DNA of 64,000 bases from Brucella pseudogrignonensis (lineage in GTDB: Bacteria > Pseudomonadota > Alphaproteobacteria > Rhizobiales > Rhizobiaceae): NCBI RefSeq assembly GCF_032190615.1, contig NZ_JAVLAT010000001.1, positions 1,248,501 to 1,312,500 on the forward strand, read 5' to 3'. The position numbers were made by a program, and so were the translations under genes. Under the pieces are notes generated by a model that saw only the letters and a program-made list of their open reading frames with translations, had not been told where the DNA came from and did no database searches. Shown piece by piece: positions 56,467-64,000 of this stretch. Within the stretch, counting starts at the first letter, position 1. Every line of letters begins with the position of its first letter.

Positions 56467-57182
56467 CACGTCCTGATACAGCGATCATGCTTGCAGCAGG
56501 TCTTGGCAAGCGTATGCGCCCGATCACCGAAACCATGCCCAAGCCACTGGTTAAGGTTTCCGGCAAGCCGCTGATCGATTGGGGCTTGGATGCGCTGGCG
56601 GGTGCAGGCGTTGAGAATACAATCGTCAATGTTCATTATTTAGCCGACCAACTGATCGATTATCTTGGTAGTCGCTCAAAGCCCAAAATCACGATTTCCG
56701 ACGAGCGTGATCTACTGCTGGATTCCGCAGGCGGTATCGTCAATGTGCTGCCACAGCTTGGAGGCAAGCCGTTCTACGTACTCAATGCCGATACATTCTG
56801 GGTTGGTGATGAAGCGCAGCCGAATATTTCGGCGCTGGCGCATGTCTGGGACGATGCCCGCATGGATATTCTTCTCATGACGGGAAGGCTCGATCAGGCA
56901 ACAGGTTTTGAAGGCAAGGGCGATTTCGTCGCGGATGAAGAGGGCCGCTTGCGCCGTTTGCGTGATGTCGCCGGCGACCCGGTCATCTATGCTGGTGCAG
57001 CAGTCATTCATCCGCGTATTTTTGCCAAAGCCGAGCCGGGTGTTTCATCGCTCAACCGCTATTTTGATGAAGCCATTGCAGCCGGGCGTCTTTATGGTAT
57101 GCCCATGACCGGGCATTGGCTTACGGTGGGAACACCGGAAGCAATCGGCGAGGCGGAGGCTGTGCTTTCCGCAATTGCGTAA
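56463..57182 (+). CDS. murU: MurU-type N-acetylmuramate-1-phosphate uridylyltransferase
   Basis: A 239-residue nucleotidyltransferase. The signature AIMLAAGLGKRMRPITETMP with the following KPL, and the NADTFWVGDE metal-site region, fit sugar-1-phosphate nucleotidyltransferases; the gene partner (an AmgK-like kinase with ATGA overlap) points to MurU, which makes UDP-MurNAc in peptidoglycan recycling and by-passes fosfomycin-sensitive de novo synthesis. A glucose-1-phosphate type enzyme is the alternative. Confidence 0.9.
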   Translation: MTRPDTAIMLAAGLGKRMRPITETMPKPLVKVSGKPLIDWGLDALAGAGVENTIVNVHYLADQLIDYLGSRSKPKITISDERDLLLDSAGGIVNVLPQLGGKPFYVLNADTFWVGDEAQPNISALAHVWDDARMDILLMTGRLDQATGFEGKGDFVADEEGRLRRLRDVAGDPVIYAGAAVIHPRIFAKAEPGVSSLNRYFDEAIAAGRLYGMPMTGHWLTVGTPEAIGEAEAVLSAIA

Positions 57183-57197
57183 GGAGAGCAGGGTGGA

Positions 57198-60100
57198 ATG
57201 ACCATTACGAGGCCGAAGCTTTTTTCGATTCCATCCGGCACAGCGTTTCTACCGGCCTTTGCCAAGGCACTTCTGGAAGGCCGCCTGATTGAAGGCTTTC
57301 CGGGCAATGCTTCTGATCCGCTGGCATTAGCGAACGCGACCATCTATGTGCCGACGCGCCGTGCAGCGCGTGCGCTTCGTTCCATTCTGGTTGATATGAA
57401 TCCGGCTAAATCTGCGATCCTTCCGACCATTCGCCCGCTGGGTGATGTGGATGAGGACGCTGCTTTTTTCAACGCAGCCACAAGCGGCGTATTTGATCTT
57501 AATCCGCCAATTGGCAAGGCTGAACGGCTGTTGCTGCTGGCGAGGCTCATTCGTCCATGGCGTGAATCGCTGCCTGCGCATGTGCGGGCGCTGTTCGGCA
57601 CCGATGATGTTTCGGTTCCTGCAACAACCTCTGACGCGATTTGGCTTGCGCGTGATCTGGCTGGCCTGATGGATCAGGTCGAAACCGACAATGCCAAATG
57701 GAGTGAGCTTGCCAGCATTGCGCCCGATGATCTTGCCGATTGGTGGCAGGTCACGCTCGGCTTTCTCGATATTGTCACGAAACTCTGGCCGGAAATTCTG
57801 GAAGAGCGCAAATTGTCCAATCCGGCAGCGCACCGCAATGAATTGATCTGGGGCGAGGTGCGGCGACTGCGTGATCATTCGCCGCAAGGTCCTGTGATTG
57901 CGGCTGGTTCCACAGGCTCTATTCCCGCGACTGCCGAGCTCGTTTCAGTCATTGCCCGACTGCCGCAAGGTGCTGTGGTTCTGCCGGGACTGGACCGTGA
58001 TCTTGATGAAGGCGCGTGGAACCTGCTGGGGGCTTCGGATGATAATCCGTCCACCTTCGGACATCCGCAATATGGTCTTCACAAGCTGTTGCAGGCTATT
58101 GGGGTATTACGCGAAGATGTCGAGCATATCGAAGATATGCCGGTTAACAAGCGCGTTTTGGAACGCGTGGTCGCGGAAGCACTGCGTCCGGCAGAAACCA
58201 CGGATGCATGGAGCCTGCTGAACCGCGATGCGGATATGCGTCCTGAAGCATTGCAGCAGTCAGCACAAAAGATCGATCTGATCGAAACCGCTAATGAGCG
58301 TGAGGAAGCGCTGGCAGTGGCCCTGGCGCTGCGCGATGCGATCAGTGATGAAAACAAGACTGCAGCATTGGTGACCGCCGATAGAAATCTCGCGCGCCGC
58401 GTGGTGGGCGAACTCGCCCGCTTTGGCATCGACGCCGATGATTCCGGCGGTCGCCATTTGCGCGATATCGAAACCGCGACGCTGATGCGCCTCATGGTCG
58501 AAACCGTATTCAACCCCGGCGATCCTGTGGCCCTGTTAGCGTTGGTCAAGCACCCGATGCTACGGCTTGGCGGCAAGCGCATCGAGCGGCGACTGGCTGC
58601 GGAAACGCTTGAACTGGTGGCGTTCCGGGGCGGTACGGGCAGGGCATCGATCATCGATCTTCCCGGCTTTTTTGATCGCCGCATGGAAGAAAGCGCCAGC
58701 CAGTCATGGCAACCGGCATGGCACGCGACTGTTACGCCTGACATGATTGAAGCGGCGCGCGCGCTTTGCGTGAGCTTGTCGGAAGCTGTTGCGCCGCTGG
58801 CACCTTTTGCCATCATTAACCGGCGAACGGATATTGGTGAGATTACGCGGGCCACTGTGGAAGCGCTGGAAAATCTCGCACGCGATGAAAGCGGCAGCGT
58901 TACGCGGTATTATTCCGGCGAGCATGGCGAGAAGCTGGCTTCATTTCTGCGTCAGCTTGTCGCGAGCGAAGCGGGACTGGACTTTGAGGCTATTGAATGG
59001 CCCGCAATTCTTGACGCTCTGATGTCGGGAGAAACCGTCAAGCCGCATCCGGGTGGGCATCCCCGCGTCTTCATCTGGGGTGCGCTGGAAGCGCGTTTGC
59101 AGACCATGGATACGTTGGTGATCGGTGGTCTCAACGAAGGCACATGGCCCGCCAAGACGCGCAATGACCCGTTCATGTCGCGCCCTATGAAGGCGATGAT
59201 CGCGCTTGATCCACCTGAGCGCCGTACCGGCCTTGCAGCACATGATTTTCAAATGGCGCTTGGCATGGATCATATCGTGCTTTCGCGTTCGCAGCGTTCT
59301 GATAATGCGCCAACCATTCCGTCGCGCTGGTTGCAGCGGCTTGAAACGGTTCTGGGTTCAGATGTGACCAAAGATATGCGCTCGCGTGGGCAACGTTTTA
59401 TCCATTGGGCGCGTGAAATTGATCAGGCACCTGATGTGCCTTTTGTCAAACGCCCGGAACCGACACCGCCTGTAAGCGCGCGGCCCAAGCATTTTTCAGT
59501 CACGGAAATCGAAACCCTTCGTCGCGATCCTTATGCGATCTTTGCCAAAAAGATTCTGAAGTTGCGTCCGCTGGAGCCGCTGATCCGCGATCCGGCAGCC
59601 ACAGAACGTGGAACACTGTTTCACGATATTTTGGGGCATTTTACCCAGGAAGGTATCGACCCGCTTTCACCAGATGCAGCCACGCAACTGGAAGAGTTTG
59701 GCCGACATTTCTTTGCAGACATGGATCTGCCCATTGAGATCGAAGCAGTCTGGTGGCCGCGTTTTACCGCACTTATTCCGCAATTTCTCGAATGGGAGCG
59801 GGAACGCGCCTATAATGTTCAGACCCGCTTTGCCGAAATTTCGTCGGACAAGCGCGAGGTTGAAAGCCTTGGCATCACCCTGTCGGGCCGCGCTGATCGT
59901 ATTGATCTGATGCGTGACGGAACTGCGGAAGTGATCGACTATAAGACCGGCTCCACGCCATCGCCAAAGCAGGCGCATGTCCTCTTGTCGCCACAGCTGG
60001 CGCTTGAAGCAGCCCTTCTCGTGCGTGGTGCGTTTCGCGAACTGGGTTCTGTCCGCGCGTCTGATCTGACCTATGTGCGCTTGCGCGCTGGTGGCGAGGT

Positions 60101-60341
60101 GAAGCCGGAATCGATTTTGAAAATTGGTCGGCCACCATCGGAAAAGACGGCACCCGCCCTTGGCGAAGAAGCCTGGCAACGATTGGCGCAGCTGCTTGCT
60201 GAATATCAGAATCCGGCTAAGGGTTATCTTTCCCGCGCGTTACCGTTTAAAGAAACAGAACTTTCAGGTGATTATGATCATCTGGCGCGTGTGCTGGAAT
60301 GGTCCGCCGGTGGCGATGCTGGCGGGGAGGGCGGCGAATGA
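57198..60341 (+). CDS. addB: Double-strand break repair protein AddB
   Basis: AddB is the inactivated-helicase/nuclease subunit of the AddAB recombination complex that processes broken DNA ends. The 1047-residue protein begins in the inactive helicase fold, and its C-terminal region carries the RecB-family nuclease motif GRADRIDLMRDGTAEVIDYKT. No canonical Walker A is seen at the N-terminus, as is common in alphaproteobacterial AddB. GGAGAGCAGGGTGGA precedes the ATG. It overlaps addA by ATGA. Confidence 0.95.
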   Translation: MTITRPKLFSIPSGTAFLPAFAKALLEGRLIEGFPGNASDPLALANATIYVPTRRAARALRSILVDMNPAKSAILPTIRPLGDVDEDAAFFNAATSGVFDLNPPIGKAERLLLLARLIRPWRESLPAHVRALFGTDDVSVPATTSDAIWLARDLAGLMDQVETDNAKWSELASIAPDDLADWWQVTLGFLDIVTKLWPEILEERKLSNPAAHRNELIWGEVRRLRDHSPQGPVIAAGSTGSIPATAELVSVIARLPQGAVVLPGLDRDLDEGAWNLLGASDDNPSTFGHPQYGLHKLLQAIGVLREDVEHIEDMPVNKRVLERVVAEALRPAETTDAWSLLNRDADMRPEALQQSAQKIDLIETANEREEALAVALALRDAISDENKTAALVTADRNLARRVVGELARFGIDADDSGGRHLRDIETATLMRLMVETVFNPGDPVALLALVKHPMLRLGGKRIERRLAAETLELVAFRGGTGRASIIDLPGFFDRRMEESASQSWQPAWHATVTPDMIEAARALCVSLSEAVAPLAPFAIINRRTDIGEITRATVEALENLARDESGSVTRYYSGEHGEKLASFLRQLVASEAGLDFEAIEWPAILDALMSGETVKPHPGGHPRVFIWGALEARLQTMDTLVIGGLNEGTWPAKTRNDPFMSRPMKAMIALDPPERRTGLAAHDFQMALGMDHIVLSRSQRSDNAPTIPSRWLQRLETVLGSDVTKDMRSRGQRFIHWAREIDQAPDVPFVKRPEPTPPVSARPKHFSVTEIETLRRDPYAIFAKKILKLRPLEPLIRDPAATERGTLFHDILGHFTQEGIDPLSPDAATQLEEFGRHFFADMDLPIEIEAVWWPRFTALIPQFLEWERERAYNVQTRFAEISSDKREVESLGITLSGRADRIDLMRDGTAEVIDYKTGSTPSPKQAHVLLSPQLALEAALLVRGAFRELGSVRASDLTYVRLRAGGEVKPESILKIGRPPSEKTAPALGEEAWQRLAQLLAEYQNPAKGYLSRALPFKETELSGDYDHLARVLEWSAGGDAGGEGGE

Positions 60342-63300
60342 AAAAACAACGTTTCATTCCACAGGAAACCATCGACGCACAGGCGAGTGCCGCCAATCCA
60401 CTGGCCTCTGTCTGGGTGTCGGCCAATGCGGGCTCTGGCAAGACCCATGTTCTGACTGAGCGCGTGATCCGGCTACTGCTCGAAGGCACTGACCCGTCGA
60501 AAATCCTTTGTCTCACCTATACAAAGGCGGCAGCAGCCGTCATGCAGAACCGCGTCTTTGCGCGGTTGTCGGAATGGGCAATGTTGCCGGATGAAGATCT
60601 CACTGACAGGCTTATCAAGCTTGAAGGCAGGCGTCCGGGAGCCACACGGCTTGCTTTAGCACGCAGGCTTTTTGCGCGCGCGCTTGAAACGCCGGGCGGG
60701 TTGAAAATCCAAACCATCCACGCATTTTGCGAGGCGATCCTACATCAGTTCCCGCTTGAGGCGAATATTGCAGGCCACTTCGAGATGATGGACGACCTCA
60801 TGCAGGTGGCTCTTGTCGGCGAAGCGCGACGCACCCTGCTTGAGACTGCACATGGCGGCGGTGATCCGGAACTGGCAAGCGCTTTTGCCGATGTGATGCA
60901 GGCAGCGGGCGAGATGGGTTTGCAGGCACTGCTTGATGAGGCTGTTGGTCGCCGCAATGGCTTGCAGCAATACATTACGGCGCTTGGCACTGCGGATGAG
61001 CGCAGCGAGGCTTTGCACCGGCATTTCCGGTTCCGGCCAGACACGCGTGAATCCGATTTGCTGGATGAGATGTGGCCGGTGCCGGAATTTTCCGACGATG
61101 CGCTTGATCTCATTTTGTCGATCCAGAAGGGCGCGGCACGCGCACATGATTTTGCGTTGCAGCTCAAGCAATATGACAAGGTCAAAAGCAGCTTCGACAA
61201 GGAAGCCGTTCTGCGTGCTTCCTTCCTGAAAGCGACCGGCGAAGCCAAATCCGGTTCCTATGTTGGCTCGGCTGCGGTCAAAAAGCTGCTGCCGGATTTC
61301 GAGGAAGATTTTAATGCCGCAGCTGCGCGTGTTGAACTTGGTCTCGACAAGATCAAGGAATTGCGGCTTATCCGGCTCAATCTGGCCGGGCTCACACTCA
61401 TCGATAATCTCCTGCAGCGCTATCATGATTTGAAGCGCAAGCGGGGTCTGCTCGACTTTGAAGACCTGATTACCCGCACGGTGGCGCTGCTTGCGCGCAA
61501 TGGGGCAGGGCAGTGGGTCCAATATAAACTCGACCGCGGCATCGATCATATTCTCGTCGATGAAGCACAGGATACCAGTCCTGACCAGTGGCAGGTCATC
61601 CGCATGCTCTCGGAAGAGTTTTTCTCTGGCCTCGGTCAGCGCAATGTGCAGCGCACACTGTTTGCCGTGGGTGATGAAAAACAGTCGATCTATTCGTTTC
61701 AGGGCGCTGTACCGGAAGACTTTGCTGCACAGGGCAGGGCGGTTAGCCTCAGGGCTGCCGATGCAGAGCTTAAATTCGAGCGCGTCAGCCTCAACTTCTC
61801 GTTCCGTTCGGCTCCTGATGTTTTGCAGGCCGTGGATGAGGTATTTGCACGTCCTGAGGCTAATCGCGGCTTGTCAGGTGCCACTGTTCACTCCGCCATT
61901 CGCGAGAACGAGCCGGGCGAGGTGGAAATCTGGGATATGCTGACGCCGGACGTGGTGGAGGAGCCAGACGACTGGCGCGTTCCGGTCGATCATTTGCAAG
62001 CTCCTGCTATCAAACTTGCCGAACAGATCGCAGCAACCATTCGCTACTGGCTTGATCGCGGCGAAACCATTCCGGGCCAGAACCGCAAACTTGCGCCGAA
62101 AGACATTATGGTGCTGGTGCGCAAGCGCGATCAGTTCATGCCAGCGCTTTCGCGGGCGCTCAAAAATCTCTCTGTACCCGTGGCCGGTGCCGACCGGCTC
62201 AAGCTTACAAGCCACATCGCCATTCAGGATTTGATGGCGCTGGGGCGCTTTGTATTGCAGCCGTCCGATGATTTGTCATTGGCTTCGCTTCTCAAAAGCC
62301 CGCTATTTGGCTGGGATGATGACAGGCTGTTCGCGCTGGCCCATCCGCGAAAAAGTGGCGAAACGCTTTTTGAGCGCCTTTACCATGCATCCCTTGAAGA
62401 ACCTGCATTGATCGGTGTGCATAAGACGCTGAGCCGTTGGCGCAATATGGCCGACACCATGCCGATCTTCGAGTTCTATGCGCGGGTTCTCAGCGCAGAT
62501 GGCGCAAGGCGTAAGCTTCTGGCGCGGCTTGGACCGGAAGCAGGCGATATTATCGATGAATTCCAGAACTATGCGCTTTCGGCTGAACGCGCTGGTCTGC
62601 CGGGTATGCAGGCATTTCTGGAAACGCTTGATGCAGCGTCGCCGCAGATCAAACGCGAACTGGATCAGGGCCGTAACGAAGTTCGTATCATGACGGTTCA
62701 TGCCGCCAAGGGGCTTGAGGGTGCTGTGGTGTTTCTGGTCGATCCGGGCAATGCCGTCTGGAGCGGAACACGCGCGCCCAAGCTGATCCCGTTTGATTTC
62801 GGCAATGATGGTCCACAGGTCAAAGGCTATCTCTGGCAACCCAATGCGGGCTACCAGACCGGCTTTTTGGCGTCACAGATTGAAGGTCTGAAAGCGCGCG
62901 CCGAAGAAGAATATCGCCGTCTTCTTTATGTTGGCATGACGCGTGCGGAAGATAAGTTGATTGTCTGTGGTTATCGCGGATCGCGTGAAAGCGGCGAGAC
63001 ATGGCACAGGCTTGTTGAAGATGCGCTGACCACAAAGGCCGAAACCTTTGTGCATCCGGTTTCGGGTGTTGCCGCCCGACGCTATCGCAACACGCCGCGC
63101 GGTCTGACAGAAATTGCGGAGCCTGAAGTGGAAAAAGCGGTTGAGCTGCCACCGTTGCCGCTCGACTATCTCAAGCCCATAAAGCCGGAACCCGGACTCC
63201 CGCGTCCGCTTGCGCCATCCGGTGCATCGGCCCTGATTGAAGGGGATGAAGAACCACCGCTTGATACGCTGTCGCCGGTGCTGGGACTGAGCGGCGAGAC

Positions 63301-63880
63301 CTCGGCTTTCGCGTTAAGGCGCGGTACGGCGATTCATATGTTGCTGCAATATCTGCCGGAAGTGGCCGTGAATGAGCGTGAGAAGCTTGCACAGGATTAT
63401 CTGGCACGCATTGCTGCTGACTGGCCGGAAGCGGAACGCGCGAAAGCCTGGGCGAGTGTTGCAACCATTCTGGCTGATCCGAAATTCGCACCAGTTTTTG
63501 CCAGCGGATCGCGTGGTGAAGTGGCCGTGATGGGGACGATCAATCTCGGCGGAAAAGATCATGCCGTGTCGGGCCAGATCGACCGCATCAGCGTTGATGA
63601 AAACCGCGTATTGATCGTGGATTATAAAACCAATCGCCCGCCGCCAAAGAGTGTTGAAGCTGTGCCTTTTGCCTATCGCGCACAGCTGGCGCTTTACCGG
63701 GAATTGCTCGCACCTTTATATCCGGGACGGGTTGTTGAAGTGGCTTTGCTCTTCACGGAAGGCCCGTATTTGCTGCCATTGCCGGAAAACGTGCTCAATG
63801 AAGCATTGAGGGCTCTGAGTGACTCTCAAGGAAAGGTTACTAACCAGAACTTGACGGATGGCAGTCAACACGCCACATGA
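60338..63880 (+). CDS. addA: Double-strand break repair helicase/nuclease AddA
   Basis: AddA unwinds DNA from breaks and cuts it together with AddB. The 1180-residue protein has the helicase motif I SANAGSGKTH, motif II LVDEAQDTSPDQWQ, the UvrD-like motifs EVRIMTVHAAKGLEGAVV and YVGMTRAEDKLIV, and a C-terminal PD-(D/E)XK nuclease (SGQIDRISVDENRVLIVDYKTN). ATG 60338 overlaps the addB stop; a longer frame from 60299 would run into addB and is not used. trxA follows. Confidence 0.96.
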   Translation: MKKQRFIPQETIDAQASAANPLASVWVSANAGSGKTHVLTERVIRLLLEGTDPSKILCLTYTKAAAAVMQNRVFARLSEWAMLPDEDLTDRLIKLEGRRPGATRLALARRLFARALETPGGLKIQTIHAFCEAILHQFPLEANIAGHFEMMDDLMQVALVGEARRTLLETAHGGGDPELASAFADVMQAAGEMGLQALLDEAVGRRNGLQQYITALGTADERSEALHRHFRFRPDTRESDLLDEMWPVPEFSDDALDLILSIQKGAARAHDFALQLKQYDKVKSSFDKEAVLRASFLKATGEAKSGSYVGSAAVKKLLPDFEEDFNAAAARVELGLDKIKELRLIRLNLAGLTLIDNLLQRYHDLKRKRGLLDFEDLITRTVALLARNGAGQWVQYKLDRGIDHILVDEAQDTSPDQWQVIRMLSEEFFSGLGQRNVQRTLFAVGDEKQSIYSFQGAVPEDFAAQGRAVSLRAADAELKFERVSLNFSFRSAPDVLQAVDEVFARPEANRGLSGATVHSAIRENEPGEVEIWDMLTPDVVEEPDDWRVPVDHLQAPAIKLAEQIAATIRYWLDRGETIPGQNRKLAPKDIMVLVRKRDQFMPALSRALKNLSVPVAGADRLKLTSHIAIQDLMALGRFVLQPSDDLSLASLLKSPLFGWDDDRLFALAHPRKSGETLFERLYHASLEEPALIGVHKTLSRWRNMADTMPIFEFYARVLSADGARRKLLARLGPEAGDIIDEFQNYALSAERAGLPGMQAFLETLDAASPQIKRELDQGRNEVRIMTVHAAKGLEGAVVFLVDPGNAVWSGTRAPKLIPFDFGNDGPQVKGYLWQPNAGYQTGFLASQIEGLKARAEEEYRRLLYVGMTRAEDKLIVCGYRGSRESGETWHRLVEDALTTKAETFVHPVSGVAARRYRNTPRGLTEIAEPEVEKAVELPPLPLDYLKPIKPEPGLPRPLAPSGASALIEGDEEPPLDTLSPVLGLSGETSAFALRRGTAIHMLLQYLPEVAVNEREKLAQDYLARIAADWPEAERAKAWASVATILADPKFAPVFASGSRGEVAVMGTINLGGKDHAVSGQIDRISVDENRVLIVDYKTNRPPPKSVEAVPFAYRAQLALYRELLAPLYPGRVVEVALLFTEGPYLLPLPENVLNEALRALSDSQGKVTNQNLTDGSQHAT

Positions 63881-63943
63881 TATGGTCAAAGGAGCGATTT
63901 CTCAGTGAGTCTTTCGCTCTCAAACAGATATGAGGATAGCCCT

Positions 63944-64000
63944 ATGGCAACCGTAAAGGTCGATAACAGCAATTTTCAGTCGGACGTTCTTCAGTCGAGC
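63944..64000 (+). CDS. trxA: Thioredoxin, N-terminal fragment
   Basis: The first 19 codons (MATVKVDNSNFQSDVLQSS) of a gene cut by the window end. This resembles the thioredoxin N-terminus, and addA-trxA is a common rhizobial order. The CGPC active site lies beyond the window, so the call rests on the N-terminus and context. Confidence 0.72.
   Translation, partial: MATVKVDNSNFQSDVLQSS

Noticed and set aside
1..64000. tRNA, rRNA, CRISPR, IS element or prophage
   Set aside because: No cloverleaf, repeat-spacer array, transposase or integrase was found on reading both strands; the only repeats are the palindromic intergenic units.

Overview
The window looks like a piece of the main chromosome of an alphaproteobacterium of the order Hyphomicrobiales, most likely the Brucella/Ochrobactrum group. 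This is inferred from gene content and order, not from a database search. The supporting features are a ChvI/ChvG (BvrR/BvrS) two-component pair followed by hprK, a PTS EIIA, HPr and ahcY; an irr regulator divergent from fabA-fabB-fabI; a yejA-yejA-yejB-yejE-yejF peptide transporter; a DivL-type kinase with tyrosine at the H-box; addB-addA-trxA; and dispersed palindromic intergenic repeats. No rRNA, tRNA, CRISPR array, transposase or prophage gene was found. It is core chromosome with almost no mobile DNA.

Layout. 1-4.4 kb: the end of an Smr-domain gene, a small XRE regulator, a secreted DUF1402 protein and the hslV-DUF2585-hslU protease locus. 4.6-9.3 kb: the histidine operon hisB-DUF2628-hisH-hisA-hisF-hisE with coaA at its end. 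9.4-13 kb: anaerobic-type unsaturated fatty acid genes fabA, fabB, fabI divergent from irr. 13-19.5 kb: a MetQ-like binding protein, an SH3 protein, a 2-hydroxyacid dehydrogenase, and a leftward group pepA-like, MarR-like, NlpC/P60, alpha/beta hydrolase. 19.5-22.2 kb: a lone Flp-type pilin, mutM, an enoyl-CoA hydratase and rpsT. 22.2-28.6 kb: a roughly 0.9 kb control region with DnaA boxes and a cluster of GANTC methylation sites, then dnaA, dnaN, recF, a MoeB-like enzyme and a GNAT acetyltransferase.

28.6-37.9 kb: ghrA-like dehydrogenase and the Yej peptide ABC transporter with two tandem binding proteins, then a BON-LysM protein. 38.2-46.1 kb: a candidate 34-residue leader peptide before an MgtA-type Mg2+ P-type ATPase, then poxB, an alpha/beta hydrolase, arfB and pckA on the minus strand. 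46.5-52 kb: chvI(bvrR)-chvG(bvrS)-hprK-EIIA-HPr-ahcY on the plus strand. 52.3-64 kb: divL, a tsaE-amgK fusion, murU, addB, addA and the start of trxA.

How the parts fit. Several neighbouring sets form working units: HslVU protease, His biosynthesis, FabA/FabB unsaturated fatty acid branch plus FabI, AmgK-MurU recycling of N-acetylmuramate, AddAB recombination, Yej peptide uptake, and a BvrR/BvrS-HprK-HPr-EIIA chain that links envelope sensing with phosphotransfer signalling and, next door, pckA. No wholly unknown multi-gene system is evident. The least explained signals are cis-acting: the mgtA leader ORF, nested hairpins before ahcY, a palindrome between fabA and irr, hairpins inside the fabA-fabB and bvrR-bvrS gaps, and the GANTC-rich dnaA leader.
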